Source of the DNA: Tychonema sp. LEGE 06208
GTDB taxonomy: Bacteria; Cyanobacteriota; Cyanobacteriia; Cyanobacteriales; Microcoleaceae
Direction: 5' to 3'
DNA length: 47,584 bases
Assembly: GCF_015207505.1 (NCBI RefSeq)
Contig: NZ_JADEWT010000040.1
Span: 1-47,584 of the forward strand
Shown: positions 9,239 to 18,600 of the stretch, in pieces
Numbering within the stretch: the first letter of the stretch is position 1
Layout: each line of letters starts with the position of its first letter
The notes under the pieces: generated by a model
Database searches by the model: none
What the model saw: the letters and a program-made list of their open reading frames with translations, nothing else
What the model was told of the DNA's origin: nothing
Translations under genes and position numbers: made by a program

Positions 9239-9931
9239 CTACTTAGTCAAGCCGTGTTCGAGCGCGTAGCGAACCAACTCAGTACGGCTGTTAGTACCAG
9301 TCTTGCTAAACAAGCGACTGACGTACTTTTCCACATTCCGCACGCTAGTTTCCAAACGGCGAGCAATTTCTTTATTCATCAAACCTTGAGCAACCAAATC
9401 CAAAACACTTTGCTCTCGCGGAGTCAAATCAATTTTAATCGGCGAAGCACTTTGGACGATCGAACTCCGCCCGCTCAACAAAGACTCAATTCTCGCCATT
9501 TGGCTAGCCAAAGCAGCAATATCAGGACTTTCAGCATTTTCGCCTGTCTCCTTAGCAGCCGCGCGGCGCGCTAACAAATTGGTGACAATTGCTACTAATT
9601 CGTCGGGATCGAAGGGTTTAGAAAGATAAGCATCGCAGCCGGCTTGATAGCCTTGAATGCGATCGCCCGTCATCCCCTTAGCCGTCAAAAACACCACCGG
9701 CAAAGCCTTATAACGAGGATCTTCCCGCACTTGCTTGAGAAACTGATAGCCGTCCACCTGCGGCATCATAATGTCTGAAATCACCAAATCAGGATTGTGC
9801 TGCTGCAAGAGTTCCCACCCATCCCGAGCATTACTGGCAACCTCAACCGAAAAATTGCTATCTTCCAAATAAGCTTGTACCGCTTCCCGCAAGCCCGGTT
9901 CATCATCTACCAATAATAATCGTGCTGACAT
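9239..9931 (-). CDS. NarL/FixJ-type response regulator (possibly Rre1/Ycf29-like)
   Basis: A 230-residue two-component DNA-binding regulator. The receiver domain (about 3-120) has the acidic pocket DDEPG, the phospho-acceptor in DLVISDIMMPQVDG (about residue 54) and the lysine in LSKPFDPDE. After a linker (about 125-165) comes a LuxR-type helix-turn-helix, LTPREQSVLDLVAQGLMNKEIARRL and the recognition part VRNVEKYVSRLFSKTGTNSR. Cyanobacterial and plastid regulators of the Ycf29/Rre1 group have this architecture and style of HTH; I think this is one of them, but cannot prove orthology without a tree. Its kinase is not adjacent: the hybrid kinases lie beyond the aminopeptidase gene. The ATG has AAGG about nine bases upstream. 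Confidence 0.9.
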   Translation of the reverse strand: MSARLLLVDDEPGLREAVQAYLEDSNFSVEVASNARDGWELLQQHNPDLVISDIMMPQVDGYQFLKQVREDPRYKALPVVFLTAKGMTGDRIQGYQAGCDAYLSKPFDPDELVAIVTNLLARRAAAKETGENAESPDIAALASQMARIESLLSGRSSIVQSASPIKIDLTPREQSVLDLVAQGLMNKEIARRLETSVRNVEKYVSRLFSKTGTNSRTELVRYALEHGLTK

Positions 9932-10100
9932 ATCCGTTACCCTTACGTTTGATCGCTATTATCTTTGAACTTAGCTGAATTTAACTATTCTTGTCACTCC
10001 ATCTATAGAAGCAATTCAAAAAATTGTGGTTCAACTCAAGAGTTTTGAGTTTTGTTTTGCTGCAACAGACAAGATTACCAAAATAGTTAGGAGTGGCTAT

Positions 10101-10197
10101 AATATCATATCCGCTCAATTAACCGCAAAAACGCTTGGTTTGTAGTGCGAACTTAAGTCCGCACTACGAACTAATATTAGTATTGCGGTTAATCGAT
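10101..10197. repeat. Hairpin element of the ATATCATGTCCGG family, copy 1
   Basis: The left end reads AATATCATATCCGCTCAATT then AACCGC, the right end GCGGTTAATCG, and the middle is a hairpin GTAGTGCGAACTTAAGTCCG then CACTAC. The same order of modules is found near 21.66, 29.26 and 32.70 kb. It lies in the 384-base gap between the response-regulator and map genes. Confidence 0.6.
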
Positions 10198-10218
10198 CCC
10201 AGATCAGCTAAAAACTCA

Positions 10219-10247
10219 TCCCACAAAAATCTTTTTTTCTTGTGGGA
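10219..10247 (-). terminator. Probable terminator of the map gene
   Basis: An 8-bp stem (TCCCACAA / TTGTGGGA) with an A/T-rich loop, about 70 bases after the map stop codon in the direction of map transcription. On the minus strand it is followed within a few bases by a short T-run (GAGTTTTT). Position and shape fit a factor-independent terminator, though the loop is long. Confidence 0.4.
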
Positions 10248-10315
10248 CGAAGATCCGCCCTAAAAGTTGATGAAAAGGACTTTTACAATCTTGTCTATTC
10301 TTGAACTATTCCGAC

Positions 10316-11143
10316 TTAAACTTTTGAACGATCGGTCAAAATTTCATAACCGGTGTCCGTCACCAACACAGTATGCTCAAACTGAGCCGACATAGCATTA
10401 TCCACCGTTACAGCAGTCCACTTGTCAGCCAGCGTCCGAGTGTACTTAGAACCCGCATTCAGAATTGGCTCGATCGCCAATGTCATACCCGATCGCAATT
10501 TCACATTCGGCATTTCGCGAGTGCGGAAATTGAAAACCGACGGTTCCTCGTGCAAATTGCGCCCGACACCGTGGCCGGTAAACTCCTCAACGATACTAAA
10601 ACCGTTGCTTTTGACATGATCTTCGATCGCACCGGCGAGATCGAGCAAATAAGCTCCAGCCTTCACTTGTTCGATACCTTTATAGAGAGCTTCTTCTGCG
10701 ACTCTAATTAATTTTGCAGATTCCGGTGTCACCTCCACAACTGCGATCGTGATGCAAGAATCGCCGTGAAAACCTTGGTAATATGCTCCCGTATCTACTT
10801 TCAGAACATCTCCGGCACGAATTACTTTTTTGCGGCTGGGGATGCCGTGAACAACTTCGTTATTAATGCTGGAGCAAATCGAGCCGGTGAAACCGTGATA
10901 GCCTTTAAAACTGGGAGTTGCACCCATTTCTCGGATGCGTTTTTCGGCATAAACATCCAAATCAGCAGTAGTCATTCCCGGTTTCACAATTTGCGAAATT
11001 TCTTTCAGTACGGTTGCGACAATTTTCGCCGCCTGCCGCATTATTTCGATTTCGCGTTCCGACTTAATTTCAATGCCTCGACGCTGTTTTGTGACTTGGG
11101 GTTGTTTAGTTGGCGCGGAAAGCAGACTGCTAAAAATATTCAT
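10316..11143 (-). CDS. map: Methionine aminopeptidase, type I
   Basis: Removes the N-terminal methionine from nascent proteins; cytosolic, dinuclear metalloprotease of the pita-bread fold. Family residues are visible: the first metal aspartates in [15 protein letters not shown], the histidine in [16 protein letters not shown], and the two glutamates in LAIEPI and [10 protein letters not shown] chose the ATG at 11143 (275 residues) because the catalytic domain begins right after [15 protein letters not shown] and the additional 27 residues of the longer frame ([12 protein letters not shown]...) do not look like protein. The short N-terminal stretch ahead of [13 protein letters not shown] is not the SH3-binding zinc-finger extension of eukaryotic enzymes. 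It stands alone, with intergenic repeats on both sides; the ribosome site is not obvious. Confidence 0.95.
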   Translation of the reverse strand: MNIFSSLLSAPTKQPQVTKQRRGIEIKSEREIEIMRQAAKIVATVLKEISQIVKPGMTTADLDVYAEKRIREMGATPSFKGYHGFTGSICSSINNEVVHGIPSRKKVIRAGDVLKVDTGAYYQGFHGDSCITIAVVEVTPESAKLIRVAEEALYKGIEQVKAGAYLLDLAGAIEDHVKSNGFSIVEEFTGHGVGRNLHEEPSVFNFRTREMPNVKLRSGMTLAIEPILNAGSKYTRTLADKWTAVTVDNAMSAQFEHTVLVTDTGYEILTDRSKV

Positions 11144-11469
11144 GTATTGAATGTCAGGTAATTTTGTAGTTGAAAGGCAGGTTAAAGCAAAAAACGGTAA
11201 ATGTCCGGTTTTTTGGGGAAACACCGGTGTCTTGTTCCGAACTGTCGATCGCTCGTCCTTTCAGCTAGTTTAATATTTTTCTTGGTAATCGGCACGGGAA
11301 AGGGGGATATGGGGAGAGGGATCGGGAGAAAGGGGGAGAGGGGGAGAGGATTTGAGGATTTGAGGCTTTTTGATGTGCCGCCCGATCGCCCAATACAATT
11401 TAAATGCAGTACCACTTACCAAATCCGGCTTAGATACCCCGTCGCTGTCGATCGGCGATAGTTTTACTC
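11144..11469. other. Intergenic region with purine-rich tract and a partial repeat
   Basis: Leader of map and 3' flank of the hybrid kinase gene. It holds a purine-rich run of G and A (about 11297-11365, many GGGGAGAGG) and, at 11396-11409, ATACAATTTAAATGCA, which matches the inner end of the 100-bp terminal-inverted-repeat element found at 15.5 and 42.4 kb. This may be an eroded remnant of that element. No gene seen. Confidence 0.4.
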
Positions 11470-13560
11470 TCAGGCGGTTTCAACCGCCGAGTCCCTTTGA
11501 GCGTCGGATCTGTGGCCTTTTAAATTGAATGATGCAACAGCTTTGAGGCCCACCGGATTTCTGAGGATTCCTGCGAGGTTGGCAATTCCTGCAATTAACT
11601 TAGTTACCTCAACAGGTTTAGATAAGTGCATCTGGAAACCAGCTTCCAGCGCTTGTCGGCGATCGGACTCTCTCACGTAAGCAGTCAGGGCGATCGCAGG
11701 CATTTTTCGCTCGCGCAGCACTTCCATTTCTTTCACCCGCGCGATTAACTCATAGCCGTCTGCTTGCGGCATTCCAATGTCGCTCAGCAGCACATCCGGC
11801 CAAAAACTCTCCAGTGCAGCTAGAGCCTCGGCCACCGATGTCGCCGATCGCACCACAGCTCCTTCCTCTTCGAGTACAGCAATCAAAAAGTCCCGCGTGT
11901 CATCGTCATCATCCACCACCAGCAATTGCAAATTAGCCAAAGTTGGTAGAGCCTCTGACACCTCATCGAGTTCAAAGCAATCATCAACAGCACCTTCCCC
12001 GTTTCTCTCAACAACTGGCAGAAAAACCGTGAATTTCGCACCCTCGCCCGGATTATTCTCTGCCCTAACATTACCGCCGTGCTGTTCCACCAAGTGACTG
12101 ACGATCGCCAATCCCAGCCCCAAACCCCCATAAGACCTCGTTGTGCTGCTATCAGCTTGTCGGAAGCGATCGAAAACATAAGGCAGAAAATCAGGATTAA
12201 TACCAATTCCGCTATCAATTACCTGAATTTGCGCCTCATCGCCCACTAACTCCAACCGCACATCTACTTTACCCCCTTCAGGAGTAAATTTAATCGCATT
12301 AGAAAGCAAATTCCAGACTACTTGCTGCAAGCGATCGCTATCGCCTATAACTTTACCAACCTTTGAGTCAGCTTGAAATACGATCGCAATTGATTTTGTC
12401 TCTGCCAGCGGTTTCAGAGAATCAATTGCCATTTCAATCACATTTTTTAACTGAATCGGATACAAATTAAAATTTAATTTTCCGCGCAAAATTCGCGAAA
12501 CATCTAAAATATCTTCAACGAGTTGCGCTTGAGATTTAGCATTGCGCTCAATAGTCTCTAGAGCTTTATCAACCGTTGCTTGGTCAAACTTTTTTGCCCG
12601 AAGCAGCCTAGACCAGCCGAGAATCGCATTTAAAGGAGTACGGAGTTCGTGGGAGAGAATAGCCAAAAATTCATCCTTCATCTGGTTAGCTCTCTCAGCT
12701 TCTTGCCGCGCTACTTGTTCGCGGAGCAGTCGGCCGCGTTCTTCCTCTGCTTGCTTGCGGTCTGTGACATCTCTAACAGTTCCAACGTGACCGAGCAGTA
12801 TTCCCAAATCCGAAAACATTGGCGAAGACTGTACGTTAATCCAACGCACATCTTCGTTATCAACTAATCGAAACTCACTCGAATATTCCTGACCTTCTTT
12901 AATCCAACCCGACCAATCTGCTACTACGCGATCGCGGTCTTCAGGATGAACTGACCGCTGCCAAACTGACACCAAGCTTTCCTCCAAAATTAACCCAGAA
13001 ATCGCTTGACATCGGGGATTCAGGTAAGTACAACGGCCTGCAACATCAGCTAAGTAAATTCCCAGGGGCGAACAAGCACACAAAGTCCGAAATCGTTCTT
13101 CACTTTTACTTAGTTCATTATTAACAGCAGTTAACTCTGTTGCTTGTCGCTTCACCTCGGCAGTTTTTTGGAACAATTCCACAAATACCGCCACCTTCGA
13201 TGTCAATATTTCCGGTTCCAACGGTTTGAAGAGGTAATCCACCGCACCCAGAGAATAACCTTTAAATACGTGGGTGTCATTGCTGCTGAATGCTGTGATA
13301 AAAATAATCGGAGTCGATCGCGATCGATCTCTAGAGCGAATCATTGTTGCTGTCTCAAATCCATCCATTCCCGGCATCTGCACATCAAGCAAAATTACCG
13401 CAAAATCTTGATGAAGCAGACATCTCAGAGCTTCTGCGCCTGAATTTGCCTTGACTAAATTATAAGACTGGTTCTTCAAAATAGCTTCCAGAGCCACCAA
13501 ATTTTCTGAGCGATCGTCAACTATCAGGACATTTACTCGATCTTCGGGCTGCACATTCAT
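11470..13560 (-). CDS. Hybrid histidine kinase: receiver-PAS-HisKA-HATPase-receiver
   Basis: A 696-residue cytosolic sensor kinase (no membrane segment or signal peptide). Seen in order: receiver 1 (about 8-125) with VDDRSEN, phospho-acceptor in VILLDVQMPGMDG and lysine in LFKPLEPE; a short coiled coil; a PAS domain (about 150-275, ERFRTLCACSPLGIYLADVAG, ending VTDRKQAEEE); HisKA with phospho-histidine in [15 protein letters not shown] (about 300); HATPase with N-box WNLLSNAIKFTPEGG, GIGI and GGLGLGLAI; and receiver 2 (about 545-660) with VVDDDDDTRD and DVLLSDIGMPQADG. It follows cheB by seven bases, so it is very likely co-transcribed with cheR and cheB. The last residues are encoded by a palindromic interspersed repeat (11473-11488), so the C-terminus may be a recent extension. 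Confidence 0.92.
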   Translation of the reverse strand: MNVQPEDRVNVLIVDDRSENLVALEAILKNQSYNLVKANSGAEALRCLLHQDFAVILLDVQMPGMDGFETATMIRSRDRSRSTPIIFITAFSSNDTHVFKGYSLGAVDYLFKPLEPEILTSKVAVFVELFQKTAEVKRQATELTAVNNELSKSEERFRTLCACSPLGIYLADVAGRCTYLNPRCQAISGLILEESLVSVWQRSVHPEDRDRVVADWSGWIKEGQEYSSEFRLVDNEDVRWINVQSSPMFSDLGILLGHVGTVRDVTDRKQAEEERGRLLREQVARQEAERANQMKDEFLAILSHELRTPLNAILGWSRLLRAKKFDQATVDKALETIERNAKSQAQLVEDILDVSRILRGKLNFNLYPIQLKNVIEMAIDSLKPLAETKSIAIVFQADSKVGKVIGDSDRLQQVVWNLLSNAIKFTPEGGKVDVRLELVGDEAQIQVIDSGIGINPDFLPYVFDRFRQADSSTTRSYGGLGLGLAIVSHLVEQHGGNVRAENNPGEGAKFTVFLPVVERNGEGAVDDCFELDEVSEALPTLANLQLLVVDDDDDTRDFLIAVLEEEGAVVRSATSVAEALAALESFWPDVLLSDIGMPQADGYELIARVKEMEVLRERKMPAIALTAYVRESDRRQALEAGFQMHLSKPVEVTKLIAGIANLAGILRNPVGLKAVASFNLKGHRSDAQRDSAVETA
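11473..11488. repeat. GGCGGTTTCAACCGCC palindrome inside the 3' end of the kinase gene
   Basis: This 16-base palindrome overlaps the last codons (AVETA) and abuts the stop codon of the hybrid kinase gene. The same motif occurs as an intergenic repeat at 45.07-45.14 kb. It can form a 7-bp stem and could contribute to termination. Confidence 0.6.
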
Positions 13561-13567
13561 AAATTTT

Positions 13568-14305
13568 TTAATTTTTAATTGTTAGCAAATTGACCAAACA
13601 GGGAGCGATTTGAGAAAGGGGTAAAATCCAGTCTACTTCAACATTTGCGATCGCAGATGCAGGCATTGTCCGGCAGAGAGCAGAATCCGGTTCCTCCACA
13701 AATGTCAATCCTCCTTCAGCTTTAATTTTTGCCAGCCCAGCAGTACCATCAGAACTAGCTCCTGTTAAAATTATGCCAATAGCGCGCTCCCCAAACGCAT
13801 CAGCAGCAGACTCAAACAGCACATCGATAGAGGGCCGCGCGTGGCAGACAGGAGCATCAGTTGATAGTGCAAATGTAGGAGAAACGCGACTGAGGATTGG
13901 GGATTTTGAATTGTCTATCGGCTCCACCGCCGCGCTCTTCCATGCTGTACCGTCGTTTTCATCAAGGCTAAATTTCTCCACCCAAGGCAATTCTACGAGC
14001 AAGTGATAGTCAGCGGGAGCCAAGTAAACCCGGCCAGGTGCGATCGGCTCTTTGTCCTCGGCCTCCGTGATTTGGAGAGAGCTTTGCTGTTGTAAAAAAT
14101 CAGTAAGCCTGTTGGGAGAAGTCTTGTGGCGGTGTTGGACAATAACCACAGGTAAAGGAAAACTTTGTGGCAAATCTCCCAGCAGGACAGTCAGAGCATC
14201 TAGCCCTCCCAAAGACGTGCCAACAACCACTATCTCAAAAATATTTTTATTTAATTTTGCGGTAGATTTTGTCACTTCTTTCAACTGCTTCATAGTTTTT
14301 TTCAT
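13568..14305 (-). CDS. cheB: CheB-type protein-glutamate methylesterase without receiver domain
   Basis: Stand-alone CheB catalytic domain, 245 residues or slightly fewer. In chemotaxis CheB removes methyl groups from receptor glutamates. Seen: the nucleophile serine in VVVGTSLGGLDAL (about residue 31), the histidine in VVIVQHRHKTSP (about 58), and the aspartate in GIILTGASSDGTAGL (about 187), the Ser-His-Asp triad of the family; also CHARPSIDVLFESAA, typical of CheB. The N-terminal receiver that activates classical CheB is missing. The frame overlaps the end of cheR by 59 bases from the first ATG; ATG 14293 or GTG 14275 are alternatives and would reduce the overlap. The overlap argues for translational coupling with cheR. 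The activator may be one of the receivers of the neighbouring kinases (inference). Confidence 0.9.
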   Translation of the reverse strand: MKKTMKQLKEVTKSTAKLNKNIFEIVVVGTSLGGLDALTVLLGDLPQSFPLPVVIVQHRHKTSPNRLTDFLQQQSSLQITEAEDKEPIAPGRVYLAPADYHLLVELPWVEKFSLDENDGTAWKSAAVEPIDNSKSPILSRVSPTFALSTDAPVCHARPSIDVLFESAADAFGERAIGIILTGASSDGTAGLAKIKAEGGLTFVEEPDSALCRTMPASAIANVEVDWILPLSQIAPCLVNLLTIKN

Positions 14306-15074
14306 AAGGCGTAAAAGTGAGAGACTCCTGATGTCCTAATCCTAAAACTCCAAACATTCCCAAACTCTCATAAAAAAGCTTGTGTACCCGCTCTTGGAGC
14401 TGTGAATTGAAATAAATCAGCACATTGCGGCACACAATTACATTAAATTCATTAAAAGAAGTATCGGTTGCTAAGTTGTGGTGAGCAAAGACCATGTTAT
14501 CTTTAAGTGAAGACCCAAAAATAGCATTTTCATAGGCAGCAGTATAATACTCAGAAAACGCTTTCTTGCCCCCTGCTTGGTGGTAGAGCTGCGTATATTC
14601 TTGCATTTGTTTCAAAGGAAATATACCAGCCTTGGCTGTTTTCAACACTAATTCGTTCATGTCAGTAGCGTAAATTCGACAGCGGTCATAAAGCCCTTCT
14701 TCTTGCAGCAAAATTGCCATAGAATAGACTTCTTCTCCCGTTGAACATCCAGCGTGCCAAATGCGAATAAAAGGATAAGTACGCAGCATCGGTACTACTT
14801 TTTTTCGGAAACTAATGTAAAATTTAGGGTCGCGAAACATCGTAGTTACATTAACAGAAACATCCACCAAAAAACGCTCTAGACAGGCCGGATTGTGGAG
14901 TATCTTTTCCTGAAGTCCAGAGACCGTGGTGAGCCGTTCCGAGCGAATAGTGTTCCAAATGCGACGCTTGATAGACGCAAGAGCATAATTACGAAAATCA
15001 AATCCGTAATAGCGAAATATTCCCTCTAGTAGGAGTTGAATTTCGATTGTTTCAAGTTCATGGGTTTCGGGCAT
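14247..15074 (-). CDS. cheR: CheR-type protein-glutamate methyltransferase
   Basis: A 275-residue S-adenosylmethionine-dependent methyltransferase of the CheR family. The all-helical N-terminal domain (about 8-65: IQLLLEGIFRYYGFDFRNYA, SIKRRIWNTI) is followed by the Rossmann domain with the SAM motif WHAGCSTGEEVYSMAI (about 105-120), the acidic second-strand residue in YATDMNE, and NVIVCRNVLIYFN. No C-terminal TPRs or receptor-tethering peptide is present. The only methionine fitting the domain start is the ATG at 15074, and it lies at the edge of a heptamer repeat array; there is no ribosome site, only TAATG repeats upstream. It overlaps cheB downstream. The poly-HAMP kinase gene lies upstream in the same direction across about 580 bases of repeats. 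Confidence 0.92.
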   Translation of the reverse strand: MPETHELETIEIQLLLEGIFRYYGFDFRNYALASIKRRIWNTIRSERLTTVSGLQEKILHNPACLERFLVDVSVNVTTMFRDPKFYISFRKKVVPMLRTYPFIRIWHAGCSTGEEVYSMAILLQEEGLYDRCRIYATDMNELVLKTAKAGIFPLKQMQEYTQLYHQAGGKKAFSEYYTAAYENAIFGSSLKDNMVFAHHNLATDTSFNEFNVIVCRNVLIYFNSQLQERVHKLFYESLGMFGVLGLGHQESLTFTPYEKNYEAVERSDKIYRKIK

Positions 15075-15480
15075 TAGTCATTAGTCCTTAGTCATTAGTC
15101 CTTAGTCATTAGTCCTTAGTCATTAGTCCTTAGTCCTTAGTCCTTAGTCCTTAGTCCTTAGTCCTTAGTCCTTAGTCCTTAGTCCTTAGTCCTTAGTCCT
15201 TAGTCCTTAGTCCTTAGTCATTAGTCCTTAGTCATTAGTCCTTAGTCCTTAGTCCTTAGTCCTTAGTCCTTAGTCCTTAGTCCTTAGTCCTTAGTCCTTA
15301 GTCCTTAGTCCTTAGTCATTAGTCCTTAGTCATTAGTCCTTAGTCATTAGTCCTTAGTCCTTAGTCCTTAGTTATTTGTTATTTGTTATTAGTCCTTAGT
15401 TATTTGTGATTTGTCATCAGTCCACAGCCTACAGTCCACAGCCCACAGTCCACAGCCCACAATCCACAATGACTAATGAC
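15075..15480. repeat. Heptamer tandem array (TTAGTCC/TTAGTCA), about 400 bp
   Basis: Nearly unbroken 7-base units, TTAGTCC and TTAGTCA, run from the cheR start codon to about 15380, then TTATTTG/TTAGTCC mixtures, then CCACAGT/CCACAGC units to about 15468, ending in CTAATGA. This is the short tandemly repeated repetitive type known from filamentous cyanobacteria. No gene can be supported inside it. Because 7 is not a multiple of 3, the ATG/TAA motifs of the minus strand appear in all frames. Confidence 0.95.
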
Positions 15481-15580
15481 TAAGCTGTAGCGCATTTAAA
15501 TTGTATATTCAGGGCGGGCGGGACACCCCACAAGACGGGGAATTGTTTTTTGACATACAATTTAAATATCCGACAGCTTA
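15481..15580. mobile_element. 100-bp element with terminal inverted repeats, copy A (MITE-like)
   Basis: Starts TAAGCTGT and ends ACAGCTTA; a second inverted block ATTTAAATTGTAT / ATACAATTTAAAT lies inside each end. The core has GGGCGGGCGGGACACCCC and CACAAGAC. A second copy in the opposite orientation is at 42374-42474, matching across ends and core. Both are bordered by TA. This is the structure of a non-autonomous transposon; the TA borders suggest an IS630/Tc1-like parent (inference). It sits inside a heptamer array whose unit orientation changes around it. Confidence 0.75.
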
Positions 15581-15650
15581 ATGATTAATCTCTAATCACT
15601 AATCACTAATGACTAATGACTAATGACTAATGACTAATGACTAATGACTT
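15581..15650. repeat. Heptamer tandem array (CTAATGA), short
   Basis: About nine units of CTAATGA/CTAATCA-type heptamers, reverse-complement in type to the array on the other side of the 100-bp element. It ends three or four bases before the stop codon of the poly-HAMP kinase gene. Confidence 0.9.
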
Positions 15651-15653
15651 ATT

Positions 15654-18600
15654 TCATCTATAAAGCCAAACGCGCAGCAGCGAGAGCAATTGTTCCGTAT
15701 CAACAGGCTTCGTGATGTAGTCAGACGCTCCAGCTTCGATACATTTTTCCCGATCGCCCTTCATAGCTTTCGCGGTAAGAGCAATCATTGGTAGCGAACC
15801 GAATTGAGGCATCTTGCGAATTGCTTCCATTGTTTCGTAACCGTCCATCTCCGGCATCATCACGTCCATCAACACAATATTTATGTCAGGCGTATTTTGC
15901 AACTGAGCAATACCCTCTCGGCCGTTTTCAGCAAACACAATTTGCATTAGATGGCGCTCCAGCATACTCGTGAGGGCGAAGATATTCCGCACATCGTCGT
16001 CAACAATCAAGACTTTTTTGCCCGCGAGTGTCGAATCTGTTTGATACAACTGTTCTAGCATTTGGCGCTTCGGTTCCGGCAAATTTGCTTGGACTCGGTG
16101 CAAGAACAAAGCAGTTTCATCCAAAAGCCGCTCTGGCGATCGCACATCTTTAATAATTATTGTTTCCGCCATGCGCTTCAGTTGAGTTTCTTCAGTTCTC
16201 GTCAACTCTTTGCCCGTATAAATAATAATCGGCAAACTTTTCAAATTCGGCTCTTGCTTGATCTGTTCGATCAGTTCAAAACCAGTCATATCTGGCAGTC
16301 CCAAATCGAGCACAATGCAGTCAAAATGCCCAGACTTCAAAGTTTCTAGCGCCTCTGCACCGCTACCCACAGCCGTCGTTGAAACATCGTGATTGCCGAT
16401 TAAATCCACAATGCTAAGACGTTGCGTTGCGTCGTCTTCGACAACGAGCAAATTTTTCACCGGTCGATCCACAAAACCCTTAATATCAGTCAAAGATTTG
16501 CTCAGCGCCTCATGACTGACAGGCTTTTGTAAATAGGCGATCGCCCCTAACTGCAAACTGCGCTGCCGCCCTTCTTCAACTGATACAATGTGAACCGGAA
16601 TGTGGCGCGTACTCGCGTCGTGCTTTAGGCGATCGAGCACCGTCCAGCCATCCATCACAGGCAAATTTAGATCAAGCATAATCGCAGTTGGCTTGAACTC
16701 TCGCGCCATCGCCAAACCGATATCGCTCCGCAAAGCAACCAAAGCTTTAAAACCCTGTTCCTGCGCCATATCCACCAGAATCCGAGCAAAATTGACATCA
16801 TCCTCGATAATCAAAAGAATGCGATCGCCACTCTCAATATTTTCTCGGTCATCAGATATTGTAACCGACGGATAAGGCGCGATGGGCAAATGGAAATTCG
16901 GCGAAGGAACAGTCACAGAAACACCAGGCGGCAACTGGGGCGTTGGGTTGTCGGTTCCAGAATCGCGATCGTTCATTATGCCAGATTCTTGATAAGTTTG
17001 CGGCAGATAAAGCGTGAATTTACTACCCTCACCAGCGCGACTCGTCAACTTAATTTCTCCCCCTAACAGATTAGCAATTTCTCTACTAATCGACAAACCC
17101 AAACCCGTGCCCCCGTATTTCCGGCTAGTGCTACCATCAGCTTGTTGGAAAGCCTCAAAAATAACCCTGTGTTTGTCAGCAGAAATCCCAATCCCCGTAT
17201 CGCTAACCGAGAAAGCCAAAACAGTAGCAGAACTCGTTAAAGCTTCAACCTCTAAACTCCACCCTTCCCGCACTACTTCGACACGCAACTTCACCTCACC
17301 CCGTTCAGTAAACTTAAAAGCATTAGAGAGAAGATTCTTCAAAACTTGTTGCAGCCGTTTAGCATCAGTATAGATACCTTTTGGCAACCCAGCCTCAAGC
17401 TCTATTTGATAACTCAACTTCTTATCCAGAGCAATTTGGCGGAAAGTTCGATCCAAATGCTCTCGCAAATCCCCAAACAAAACTTGCTCAATATCCACCG
17501 ACATCGTGCCCGATTCAATCTTAGCAAGATCCAAAATGTCATTAATCAGCTCTAACAAATCAGTTCCCGCCGAATAAATAGTGCGCGTGTATTCAACTTG
17601 CTTAGAACTCAAATTGCCGTCAGGATTATCAGAAAGCAATCGAGCCAGAATCAACAGCGAATTCAGCGGAGTTCGCAACTCGTGAGACATATTTGCCAGA
17701 AACTCCGACTTATACTTAGAAGTTAGAGCCAACTGTTCGGCTCTTTCTTCCAGCAACGCCCTCGCCTGTTCAATATCTCGGTTTTTCCGCTCAACTTCCT
17801 TATTTTGCAGCGCCAACAATTCAGCTTGTTCTTCTAATTCTTCATTCGTTTGTTGCAACTCATCCTGCTGATTTTTCAACAGTTCCTCAGATGCGCGGAG
17901 CGACTGCGCTTGTTGTTCGAGACGCTTGTTAGTTTCCGTTAGTTCCCTTTGCTGAGTTTGCAACTCTTCTGTCAAAGACTGCGACTGTTTTAATAACTCT
18001 TCCGTCCGCATACTCGCCGCAATTGTATTTAAAACAATCGCGATACTTTCTGTAAGTTGGTCTAAAAATGTCAAATGTATTTCGCTGAAGCGGCGGAACG
18101 AAGCTAACTCGATTACCGCCGTCACTTGTCCCTCAAACAATACGGGTAAAACCACGACATTCAGCGGCGAAGATTCTCCCAATCCCGAGCTAATTTTAAC
18201 GTAATTTTCCGGCACTTCCGTCAACAGTATTCGTTCTTTTTCCAGGGCGCACTGTCCGACCAAACCTTCGCCTAAACTGAATCTATTTCCTAGATGCTTG
18301 CGTTCCCGGTAGGCGTAGGTACTTAACAGTTTGAGAAACGGATCGTGTTCTATAGATTCCATCAAAAAGAATACACCATGCTGAGCAGAAACCAGCGGCG
18401 TCAGTTCAGATAAAATTAGTTTAGAAACTGTTTCTAAATCCCGCTGACCTTGTAGCATTCGAGTGAACTTAGCCAGATTTGTTTTCAGCCAATCTTGCTC
18501 AGTATTTTTATGCGTGGTCTCCCGGAGATTGGCGATCATCTGGTTTAGATTATCTTTGACAATGGCAACTTCTCCTTCAGTAGCGACGGAAATTGACCTC

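Noticed and set aside
15075-15650. Possible CRISPR array between cheR and the poly-HAMP kinase gene
   Set aside because: The units are 7 bases without spacers; this is a heptamer tandem array.
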